A stretch of DNA of 64,000 nt from Nannocystis sp. (GTDB lineage: Bacteria > Myxococcota_A > Polyangia > Nannocystales > Nannocystaceae): contig NZ_JADJNN010000042.1 of NCBI RefSeq assembly GCF_016714285.1, forward strand, positions 124,001 through 188,000. Reading direction: 5' to 3'. The notes below the pieces were generated by a model. It was given only the letters and a program-made list of their open reading frames with translations, made no database searches and had not been told where the DNA came from. Below are positions 51,217 to 59,518 of this stretch, piece after piece; within the stretch, counting starts at the first letter, position 1, and the number at the start of each line of letters is the position of its first letter. A program made the translations under genes and the position numbers.

Positions 51217-54200
51217 TCATTCGCTCCCGGCGGCGGGCGCTCGCTTGCGCGTGGCGGTGCTGCGTTTCGCGGCGCTGCGTTTGGTGGTGCTGCGTTTGGT
51301 GGTGCTGCGTTTGGCGGCGCTGCGCTTGGCGCTGCGCTTGGCGGTGCTGCGCCGTGTCGGTCGCCCGGCTTTCGCGGCGCTCAGCTTCGGGAGCAGCAGC
51401 CCGGTCGCGGTCCAATCGTGCGATCTCCCGGCGGCGGTGAGGGTCGCGCGCTGGAATGGGATGACCTTGCCACGCTTGGTGAATGAGGCCGCCGCGAGCG
51501 TCACGAGGCCGGCGGTCACCAGGCCGCCGAGCAGATGTTCAAAGGAGTGGCGATCGACGTCGCCGTCCGGGAAGGTCTCGAGGTGGAGCCGCCCCGTGGC
51601 CTGGCCCTTGGCCTGGCCCTTGGCCTGACCGTCGGCGCGGGCCAGGGCCGCCAGGATGCGGGCCGCGTGGACCTGTTCGCTGGCGCTCGGGGTGCGAAAT
51701 TCCTGGGCGATGCAGCGATCCGGGGCGCACACATCACAGATACCGCAGGGTGCGCCGTGGTCCTCCTGATCGCCGAAGTGACGGATCAAATGCACCATCC
51801 TGCAGTCGTGCGATCCAGCGAAGCGGGCCATGATCTCGAGCTGGCTGCGCCGGTGCTCGCGCTGGGCCGCGTAACCCGGGCCCCAGCTGGCGGCGCCCTT
51901 CATGATCTCGTCGTCGCCGGACTCGATCGCGCCGCCGTGGACGACCAGCTTCTCCAGGGCCTTGTCGAACGCCTCGCGGGCGGCGCGGCTGCGCTTCTTG
52001 TTCAGCGCGGCGCGGGCCGTCGCGGTCCTCGGTAACCTCGCGTGGATCGCCGCGAGCTCGAGCGGATCGGGGTAGTCGCGTTCATGGAAGAATTCATGGG
52101 TCTTGCGGTCGACGTATGCGTGCATCAGGATCGCCTGCGCGGGGGCGCCGTCGCGGCCGGCGCGGCCGATCTCCTGATAATATCCCTCGAGGCTGCCGGG
52201 CAGCGCGGCGTGGATGATGGTGCGCACGTCGGCCTTGTCGATGCCCATGCCGAACGCGGTGGTGGCGACGATGACCTCGCGCTGGCCGGCGAGGAAGGCG
52301 GCCTGGACGCGATCGCGGTCCTCGCTCGCCATGCCGGCGTGGTACGCCGCGGCGAGGCGGGGACCGATGGCGCGGGCCAGCGACTCGGCGCTCTTGCGGG
52401 TCGCGGCGTAGACGATCGCGGGCCGGTGGGTGGGCTCGGACAGGAGCTCGCGGATCGCCGCGGCGCGCTCGCCCGGGTTTCGCTCGAGCACCTCGATGGC
52501 GATGTTGGTGCGGCGAAAGCCATGAATGAAGCGGCCGGCGTCGCGCAGGCCCAATTGGGCGACGATGTCGTCCTGGACGGTGGGGGTCGCGGTCGCGGTG
52601 AGGGCGATGATCGGCGCCGGGCGCAGCATGGGGAGGCGCTGGCCGAGCATGCGATAGTCCGGGCGAAAGTCGTGGCCCCACTGCGAAATGCAGTGCGCCT
52701 CGTCGACGGCGATCAGCGCCGGTGTGCGGCGGGCGAGCATCTCGGGGAAGCCGGGCACGCGCAGGCGCTCGGGCGCGATGAACAGGAAGTCGAGCTTGCC
52801 CGCGAGGTAATCGACGCAGGCCTGGCGCGACTCGGCGCGGCCGCGGCCCGAGTGGATGCGCTCGGAGCGGAGGCCCAGGGCGGTGAGCCGCGAGGATTGA
52901 TCCTCCATCAGGGCGATGAGCGGGCTGATGACCAGAGTCGTGCCGCCGCGGGCGATGCCCGGGAGCTGATAGCAAAGCGACTTGCCGGCGCCGGTCGGCA
53001 TCACCAGCAAGAGATCGCGGCCGAGCGTGGCGGCGCGGCAGACCGCCTCCTGGTGCGGGCGAAACGCCGGGAAGCCGAAGCGGGAGCGCAGCAGTCCGTG
53101 CAGGTCGTCCACGCGGGTGCTGCTGGATTGCGCCAATTCGCGGCGCGGGGGTGGCGTTGGGGTGGGCTCGCTCGCAGTGGTGCGGGCGGGGGGAGTCTCG
53201 CTGATCTTCGGCTCGCGTGGCGTGGCGCTCGCGTTGGCACGGGGGTGCCGCTCGCCTGGGCCGGCGCTGTGCGGTGGGGTCGGGGTGGGCGACCCGCCCG
53301 AGGTGACGCGGTCGATGACGCCGCGGACGAAGGACTCGATGCCGGCCATGAAGGTCGGGAGGTCGCCGTCGCCGCGCGACATTCGTCGGAGTTTGGCCTC
53401 CCATTCGCCGGTCATGGCGGGGCTCTTGACCTCCGGGTGGACGACCGAGATGAGATGAATGCCCTTGTCCGTGGCCGCGAGCGCCTTGCCGTCGCGGATC
53501 ATATATTCGCGGCGCAGAAGCGTCTCGATGATCTGGGCGCGCGTCGCGGGCGTGCCGAGGCCGAGGTCGCGCAGCGCGTCCGAGAGCTCCTTCTCCTCGA
53601 GGGTCCGGCCCGCGGTCTCCATCGCGGTGAGCAGGGTGCCCTCGCTGTGGCGCGGCGGGGGGCGCGTCTGCTTGGCGACTGCGGTGGCGCCCTGCACCTG
53701 TTGCGGCTGGCCGCGGGCGAGGCCGGCGGGCAGCGCCTGATCGCCGGGGTCCTGTGTTTCCGTGCCCGTGCCGGGTTTGCCGCGGGGTTTCACGGCCGGC
53801 TTGCCGTAACCGACCTCGAGCAGCTTCCAGCCCGGCTTCTGGATCGCGGTGCCGCGGCTCTCGTAGGTGTCGACGATCGGCTGCGGCTCCGGCGACGTGA
53901 TGGCGGTGATGACGGTCGTCGCCGAATATACGTAGTCCTCGTGCCAGGCCGCGAGCAGGCGCCGGCAGATGAGATCGTAGATCTTCTGCTCGTCGGCCGC
54001 GAGCGCGCCGGCGCGGGCCGGGGTGGCGGTGGGCAGGATCGCGTGGTGATCGCTGACCCGGGCGTCGTCGACGAAGCGGCGCCCGAGCGGCGTCTCGCCG
54101 GTGCCGGGGGCCAGGAGGCCGGGGTAGCGGCCGCCGATCGCCGCGGTGACCGCGGCGAGGGTCGCCGCGATGTCTGTCGATAGATGGCGGCTGTCGGTGC

Positions 54201-55194
54201 GCGGGTAGCTGATCAGCTTGTGCCGTTCGTACAGCGCCTGGGCCACGTCCAGGGTCTTCTGCGCGCTCAGGCCGTAGAGGCGATTGGCGTGGCGCTGCAG
54301 CTCGGTGAGGTCGTAGAGGAGGGGCGGTGGGATGGCCCGGGTCTCGGCCTTGACCGAGGCGATCGCGGCCTGACCGGCGAGCGCCCGGGCCACGATCGCC
54401 GCCGCCTCCACGCCGTCGGCCGGCAGTCGCTTGCGTGGGGTTGCATCGTCGTTGCGCTCCCCCCAGGTCGGGGCCTGGGTCGGCGCCCGGAACCATGTGC
54501 CAACATAGGCGACGGGCGTGCCGGTGGTCGGCTGGAAGCGGGCCTGGACCTCGCGATAGTCCTCCGGGACGAAGTCGCGGATCGCCAGCTCGCGCTCGAC
54601 CAGGATCGCCAGGGTCGGCGTCTGTACGCGGCCGACGGAGAGGTCCTGGTCGAACACCAGGCTGTAGGCGCGGGACAGGTTCATGCCGACCAGCCAGTCG
54701 GCGCGGCTGCGGCCGCGGGCGGCGTCGGCGAGGCCGTCGTATTCGTCGCTGCTGCGCAGGCGCGAGAGGCCGTCGTGGATCGCGTCGGGGGTGAGGGACG
54801 AGATCCACAGGCGGCGGACCGGCTTCGTGCAGCCGGCCGCCTCGTAGATGTAGCGGAAGATCAGCTCGCCCTCGCGGCCGGCATCGGTCGCGCAGATCAC
54901 CTGCGTGACCGAGCGATCGCAGAGGACCCGGCGCACCACCGTGAACTGATCGCGGGTGTCGGGGACGACGACCAGGGGGAATTGGCTCGGGAGCATCGGC
55001 AGCGTGCTCAGGCTCCAGCGCTTCCACGCGGGGTCGATCTCGTGGGGCTGGGCGAGCGCGACGAGGTGGCCGATCGCCCAGGTCACGACGTAGCCTTCGC
55101 CGGTGAAGCAGCCCTCGCCGCGCCGCGTGGCGCCGAGCGCAGCGGCGATGTCACGGGCGACCGAGGGTTTTTCGGCGATGACGGCGGTGGTCAC
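51217..55194 (-). CDS. topB: Single-chain DNA topoisomerase III-RecQ helicase fusion with basic tail
   Basis: A 1325-residue protein, start GTG at the complement of 55192-55194. Residues 1-~630 form a complete type IA topoisomerase III: N-terminal TOPRIM (IAEKPSVARDIA, DAGREGE at ~104-110) and active-site Tyr330 in SYPRTDSRHL, with GTPATRAQIIETLLRREY as the last core block. A ~60-residue Pro/Ser/Thr linker (~632-692) leads to a full RecQ: Walker A MPTGAGKSL (~732-740), DEAH at 831-834, motif VI (QEIGRAGRDGAP), a zinc-binding set C1131, C1150, C1153, C1156 with normal RecQ-like spacing, and a winged-helix-like region. The C-terminal ~50 residues are a histone-H1-like tail (KRS-A/T repeats). 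TopB and RecQ are normally separate proteins. Confidence 0.95.
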   Translation of the reverse strand: MTTAVIAEKPSVARDIAAALGATRRGEGCFTGEGYVVTWAIGHLVALAQPHEIDPAWKRWSLSTLPMLPSQFPLVVVPDTRDQFTVVRRVLCDRSVTQVICATDAGREGELIFRYIYEAAGCTKPVRRLWISSLTPDAIHDGLSRLRSSDEYDGLADAARGRSRADWLVGMNLSRAYSLVFDQDLSVGRVQTPTLAILVERELAIRDFVPEDYREVQARFQPTTGTPVAYVGTWFRAPTQAPTWGERNDDATPRKRLPADGVEAAAIVARALAGQAAIASVKAETRAIPPPLLYDLTELQRHANRLYGLSAQKTLDVAQALYERHKLISYPRTDSRHLSTDIAATLAAVTAAIGGRYPGLLAPGTGETPLGRRFVDDARVSDHHAILPTATPARAGALAADEQKIYDLICRRLLAAWHEDYVYSATTVITAITSPEPQPIVDTYESRGTAIQKPGWKLLEVGYGKPAVKPRGKPGTGTETQDPGDQALPAGLARGQPQQVQGATAVAKQTRPPPRHSEGTLLTAMETAGRTLEEKELSDALRDLGLGTPATRAQIIETLLRREYMIRDGKALAATDKGIHLISVVHPEVKSPAMTGEWEAKLRRMSRGDGDLPTFMAGIESFVRGVIDRVTSGGSPTPTPPHSAGPGERHPRANASATPREPKISETPPARTTASEPTPTPPPRRELAQSSSTRVDDLHGLLRSRFGFPAFRPHQEAVCRAATLGRDLLLVMPTGAGKSLCYQLPGIARGGTTLVISPLIALMEDQSSRLTALGLRSERIHSGRGRAESRQACVDYLAGKLDFLFIAPERLRVPGFPEMLARRTPALIAVDEAHCISQWGHDFRPDYRMLGQRLPMLRPAPIIALTATATPTVQDDIVAQLGLRDAGRFIHGFRRTNIAIEVLERNPGERAAAIRELLSEPTHRPAIVYAATRKSAESLARAIGPRLAAAYHAGMASEDRDRVQAAFLAGQREVIVATTAFGMGIDKADVRTIIHAALPGSLEGYYQEIGRAGRDGAPAQAILMHAYVDRKTHEFFHERDYPDPLELAAIHARLPRTATARAALNKKRSRAAREAFDKALEKLVVHGGAIESGDDEIMKGAASWGPGYAAQREHRRSQLEIMARFAGSHDCRMVHLIRHFGDQEDHGAPCGICDVCAPDRCIAQEFRTPSASEQVHAARILAALARADGQAKGQAKGQATGRLHLETFPDGDVDRHSFEHLLGGLVTAGLVTLAAASFTKRGKVIPFQRATLTAAGRSHDWTATGLLLPKLSAAKAGRPTRRSTAKRSAKRSAAKRSTTKRSTTKRSAAKRSTATRKRAPAAGSE
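51230..51400 (-). repeat. 15-bp-class repeats encoding a KRS(A/T) basic tail
   Basis: Near-tandem units encode repeated K-R-S-T-T and K-R-S-A-A pentapeptides in the last ~45 residues of the topoisomerase-helicase fusion. Copy number is likely to vary between strains. The sequence is typical of DNA-binding H1-like tails found on several bacterial nucleoid proteins. Confidence 0.75.
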
Positions 55195-55234
55195 GGCGGG
55201 GCGCGGACCTTAGCACGCGCCGTGACCGGTGCCG

Positions 55235-56938
55235 CTACACGAAGATTCGCTCGAGGTATGCGACCAGTTTGTCGGGGTCGGCGGGCTGGCAGCGATAGGC
55301 GACATAGCCGTCCGGGCGGACGAGATAGAGGCACTCCGAGCGAGCGCCGTAGCGTTCGTGGATCCGTCCGTCGGCGTCCTGCAGGACCTCGCCGGGCCAC
55401 GCGGCGAGCGGCGCGGGGCGCTCGTCGTGGGGCACGACGATGCGCACGGCCACGAGCCCGGGGAAGCGAGCCGCGAGGCGCTCGGCGAGGGCCACGAAGC
55501 CGCGGTACCCCGCCTCGGAGGCCGAGGCGCCGTCGAACAGCAGCAGCGTGTGCCGCAGCGGGTCGAACGCGGCGAACAGGCGCGGCGAATCCTCGATCTC
55601 GGGATCGAAGACGTCGGGGGCGCGGTCGCCGGGGGCGGGCCCGTGGCCGAAGTGGAACCAGTCGCGCACGAAGGGCGCCTCGTCGCTACGCTGGCCGAAC
55701 ACGTGGGCGCCGAGCAGCGAGGGCCGATCCTGGGCCACGATCGGACTGCCGGGATAATGCACGTCGAGCATCGAGGCGGCGCGCGACAGCTTGCGGCGCA
55801 GGAAGCCGAGGCTGGTGGCGAAGCCGACCAGGCGATTGCGCAGCTCGAGCGCGGTGTGGCTGCGCAGGCCGAGGTTAAAGGCGAGGCCGGAGGTCGCCGC
55901 GTCGGTGCCGGCGAGGGTGGCCGCGGCGACCGGGTGACGCTCGGCGTGGTACGAATCCAGCAGCTCGGGGCGGGCGCGGCCGTGGTGGCACAGCGCGAGC
56001 TTCCACGCCAGGTTGAATGCGTCCTGGATGCCCATGTTCATGCCCTGGCCGCCCGCGGGGCTGTGAATATGGGCGGCGTCGCCGGCGAGGAAGACGCGGC
56101 CGACGCGGTATCGACCGACCATTCGGCAGTGCAGGCGGAAGGCGATCATCCACGCGGGGTCGTCGACCACCGCGCCGGGCGGGCCGACCGCGGTGAAGAT
56201 GCGCTGAAAGTTCTCCAGGGTGGCGTCGGTCTCGTCGCCGGGCGGTCGCGGCACGAGCATGCGATAGCGGTGCTTGCCGGGCAGCGGCAGGAGACCGACG
56301 AGGGCCCCCTCGCCGAAGAACACGACCGCCTCGTCGTCCTCGGCCGGGATCGGCAGGTCGACGCGCACGTCGGCCTGGATGATGCGGACCTCGTAGCTCG
56401 AGCCCTCGAAGGGCAGCTCGAGCGCGTGGCGAACGGTGCTGTGGGCGCCGTCGCAGCCGACCAGCCAGGCGGCGCGCACGGCCTCCTCGCGGCCGTCGGC
56501 GTGCACCAGCGTCGCGTCGACGCCGTGCTCGTCCTGGCTGAAGCGGGCGAGCCGGAGCTGGCGCTCCACGACCCCGCCGGCGCGCTCCAGGCAGCGGGCG
56601 AGCACGATCTCGGTGTCGCGCTGCGCCAGGCTGTAGATATATGGATAGGCGGTATCGAGGCCCTCGATCTCCATGTGGGCGACCCGTCGGCCCGCGGCGC
56701 CGTAGATATTGACCTGGCGGATGCGCTTGCCGTCGCGGAGCAGATCCTGGGCGATGCCGGCGCGCTCGAGCAGCTCGAGCGTGCGCGCGTGGATCGCCTG
56801 CGCCTTGGACCAGATCGAGGGCCCCTCGCCCTGGTCGATGACCCGGCAGCGCAGGCCGTGGCGTCGCAGCTCGTGGGCGAGCGCGAGGCCGGTCGGGCCG
56901 GCGCCCACAACCAGTACGTCGATCTCGATCGTGCTCAT
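55235..56938 (-). CDS. FAD-dependent aromatic monooxygenase (PheA/TfdB-type)
   Basis: A 567-residue flavoprotein hydroxylase. It has the N-terminal dinucleotide fold IDVLVVGAGPTGLALAHELRRHG, the DG motif VGCDGAHSTVRHAL, and the second FAD motif RVFLAGDAAHIHSPAGGQGMNMGIQDAFNLAWKL. After ~400 residues comes a C-terminal thioredoxin-like domain (residues ~430-560, ending VRPDGYVAYRC), as in phenol hydroxylase and polyketide-tailoring hydroxylases. It should use NAD(P)H and O2 on an aromatic substrate; the substrate is unknown. The ATG (complement of 56936-56938) gives MSTIEIDV. No biosynthetic cluster is adjacent. Confidence 0.9.
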   Translation of the reverse strand: MSTIEIDVLVVGAGPTGLALAHELRRHGLRCRVIDQGEGPSIWSKAQAIHARTLELLERAGIAQDLLRDGKRIRQVNIYGAAGRRVAHMEIEGLDTAYPYIYSLAQRDTEIVLARCLERAGGVVERQLRLARFSQDEHGVDATLVHADGREEAVRAAWLVGCDGAHSTVRHALELPFEGSSYEVRIIQADVRVDLPIPAEDDEAVVFFGEGALVGLLPLPGKHRYRMLVPRPPGDETDATLENFQRIFTAVGPPGAVVDDPAWMIAFRLHCRMVGRYRVGRVFLAGDAAHIHSPAGGQGMNMGIQDAFNLAWKLALCHHGRARPELLDSYHAERHPVAAATLAGTDAATSGLAFNLGLRSHTALELRNRLVGFATSLGFLRRKLSRAASMLDVHYPGSPIVAQDRPSLLGAHVFGQRSDEAPFVRDWFHFGHGPAPGDRAPDVFDPEIEDSPRLFAAFDPLRHTLLLFDGASASEAGYRGFVALAERLAARFPGLVAVRIVVPHDERPAPLAAWPGEVLQDADGRIHERYGARSECLYLVRPDGYVAYRCQPADPDKLVAYLERIFV

Positions 56939-57094
56939 GACGCGTGATGTTGGCCGGCCCGCCCGCGGGATGTCAACCACCCCCGGGCCTGGCGTTCGAA
57001 GTCCTACGATTGCGATCGCGGGTCCGGACGGTCAGGGTGCCGGGGGGCTGTGCGCCGCGCGGGTCGCAGGGGCCGCGCGACGCAAGAGGTCGGC

Positions 57095-58839
57095 TCAGCG
57101 GCGCCGACGCGGACGGCTGCGGACGAGGAAGCCGAGGCCCAGCAGCGCGAGCAGACCGCCGCGCAGGTTGTCGGCGGGGTCGCGGGTCGTGCAGCCGCAG
57201 CCGAAGTCGTCGTCGATGCCCACCTCGGTGGTGGTGCTGCTGCCGTCGCCCGTCGTGGTGTCCGTGGTCACGGGTGGACCGTCGGTCGTCGGGGTCTCGC
57301 CGGTGCTCGAGCCGCCGCCGCTGTTGGAGTCGCCGCCGGAGTCCGAGCCGCTGGTGCTGGCGGGCTCGCCGGTGCTGCCCTCCGTCATGCCGGCCGAGGC
57401 GCCGCCGGTGCCGTCGGTGGTGGTGTCGGCCGGCGGCAGGGTGCAGTTGTTGGTGCACTCGTCGTCGTCGATTGCGTTGCCGTCGTCGCAGTCCTCGATG
57501 CCGGCGTAGACGAGGCCGTCGCCGCACATGGCGGGTTTGCAGCCGGCGACGCAGCTGTCGCTGTCGTCGGCGTTGCCGTCGTCGCAGTCCTCGACGCCGT
57601 CCTGGAGGAAGCCGTCGCCGCAGAGCGCCTCGACGCAGGTGTCGAGGCAGGCGTCGATGTTCTCGAGGTTGCCGTCGTCGCAGGCCTCGACGCCGGCCTG
57701 GAGGAAGCCGTCGCCGCAGCTGGCGGCGAGGCAGGTGTCGAGGCAGGCGTCGGTGTTGTCGACGTTCTTGTCGTCGCAGTCCTCGTTGACCTGCTTGATG
57801 CCGTCGCCGCAGCTGGCGAGCGCGCAGGTGTTGCTGCAGGCGTCGTCGTCGACCATGTTGCCGTCGTCGCAGGCCTCGACGCCGTCCTGGACGAAGCCGT
57901 CGCCGCAGACCGGGAGCTTGCACAGCGAGGTGCAGAGGTCGGTGTCGACCATGTTGCCGTCGTCGCACTCCTCCTTGTCGGCGTTGTTGTCGACGCCGTC
58001 GCCGCACTTCTCCAGCTTGCACATGGCAGTGCAGCCGTCGCCGTTGGTGTTGTTGCCGTCGTCGCACTCCTCGCCGTTGTTGACCATCCCGTTGCCGCAG
58101 GGGCTGGCGCACCAGCTGAAGGTGTTTCCCCACAGCTTGTAGAAGTCGCCGTTGAAGTCGACCCCGTAGTCGCCGTAGGACTCGTAGTCGGGGAAGATGG
58201 AGATGCCGACGAAGCGGCTGCCGTTGTTGTCCTCGCGGAAGCCGACCACGGGGTCGGCGGTGCCGAGCTTGTTCGGGCCCAGCCATTTGCCGAGGACCGT
58301 GGTGCCCGGCTTGGCCTCGACGCCGCCGCGGTAGGAGCCGGCGCTCAGGGTGGCCACCCCCTGCGTGATCGGGTGCGGGACGATCGAATTGGGGTCGAGC
58401 GAGTCGGGGGCGTACTCGCTGCCGCCGGCCTTGCCGAGGAACACGTCGACCGCCTCGAGGGCGCCCCAGCCCGGCGTGTTGAAGACCGTGTTGTCGCTGC
58501 GATCCTGCCAGTAGAAGGTGCCGATCACGACGCACTTCCCGCCCTGGTTGTAGTATTCTGCCACCGCGTCGCCGACCGCCTTCGCGTTGCCGAACAGGCC
58601 GTTCTCGAACAGCAGGACGGCCTCGTATTGATTGAGCGTCGCCAGCGACGGGACCATGTTCGGGACATCCATGCCGGTATAGGTGTGGCCGACGGTCTTG
58701 GCGGTGAAGTCGGTGGCCACCTGGTCGGCGCCCAATTGGACAGGACCAGCACCTTGGCCGCGTGGGCCGGGGCGACGCTGGTCATGGCGAGCGCACAGGT
58801 GGCCGCGGTGAGGGAGATGCGAGCGATAGGGTATTTCAC
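57095..58839 (-). CDS. Secreted protein with DUF4215 repeats and MYXO-CTERM tail, frameshifted near 58738
   Basis: The start is a GTG (complement of 58837-58839) with AGGA before it. The signal peptide ARISLTAATCALAMTSVAPAHA is followed by AKVLVL, then the frame is lost at about 58735-58740; a one-base shift rejoins LGADQVATDFTAKTVGHTY. The ~240-residue domain after it resembles a glutamine-amidotransferase-like/ThuA fold (VLLFENGLFGNAKAVGDAVAEYYNQGG). Seven to eight DUF4215 Cys-repeats (CGDGFVQDGVEACDDGN-type), a Ser/Thr/Gly spacer and CGCTTRDPADN, a hydrophobic segment and SRPRRRR complete the protein. Probably one intact surface-anchored protein with a sequencing indel. Confidence 0.8.
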
Positions 58840-58986
58840 GGTAGTATCCTTTGCCGTGGGCGCTGGGGCCCGAGTCCATCGATTGTCAACAGCGACGCGA
58901 GCGCCAGCGCTCGCGGCCTCGATGGTACCCATTTGCGGGCCGCACCGCCAGGCTCGAGAATGGTCCGCGAAGACCGGCCCGCGGGG

Positions 58987-59388
58987 TCAGTTGGTCTTGC
59001 AGCTGGGGTCGCTGCAGCTGCTCTCGCAGCTCCCGATCGTGGCGCAGGCCAGCTCGCAATCCTTGGTGCACTCGGTCAGCTCGCACGAGCCCGCGCCGCT
59101 GCAGCTCAGGTTGCAGTTGTTGCCCGGGCAGGCCAGCTCGCACGAGCCCTGGCCGTGGCAGGCCACGTCGCAGCCGCCGCCCTCGCAGCGAAACTCGCAC
59201 GATCCGGCGCCCTCGCAGCTCATGGCACAATTGCCGTCCGGGCAGTCATATTCGCACGAGCCCGCGCCCTCGCACACACAGGATTTGCCGGCCGCGCAGG
59301 TCGCCTCGACGGCGCCGCAACCCGCCGGTGCATTGAGCCACAGGCCGAGAGCCAGCCCGATCCCCATCATGGTCCGTCCGCTTCGCAT
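58987..59388 (-). CDS. Cys-repeat lipoprotein
   Basis: A 133-residue protein with signal MRSGRTMMGIGLALGLWLNAPAGC (lipobox AGC). The mature part is built from ~20-residue units with a GAGSCE-x(2)-C-x(4)-C pattern (CEGAGSCEYDCPDGNC, CEGAGSCEFRCEGGGC, CHGQGSCELACPGNNC, CSGAGSCELTEC and a last degenerate copy). Over 20 Cys imply a disulfide ladder. The GSCE repeats recall silk- or EGF-like extracellular rods. It lies between the DUF4215 gene (same strand, downstream) and the divergent peptidoglycan-binding gene. Function unknown. Confidence 0.75.
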   Translation of the reverse strand: MRSGRTMMGIGLALGLWLNAPAGCGAVEATCAAGKSCVCEGAGSCEYDCPDGNCAMSCEGAGSCEFRCEGGGCDVACHGQGSCELACPGNNCNLSCSGAGSCELTECTKDCELACATIGSCESSCSDPSCKTN

Positions 59389-59518
59389 GTCGGCCAGGTT
59401 ATCGCAGCCAGAGGGGCGCTGTCACGACGGCGTCGGGGCGAAGACGAAGCCGCGGGGTGCGGCTCGCGGAACAATCTGCGCGATACGAGCGGCCCAAGGT
59501 GCGTTACTGTTCGCGCGC

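Noticed and set aside
57440..58090. Second array-like repetitive stretch
   Set aside because: Also coding for DUF4215 repeats, in frame, with degenerate units.
57050..59518. Plus-strand extension upstream of the peptidoglycan-binding protein
   Set aside because: About 820 codons run antisense to a DUF4215 gene. The real protein starts at ATG 59519; earlier translation is shadow sequence.
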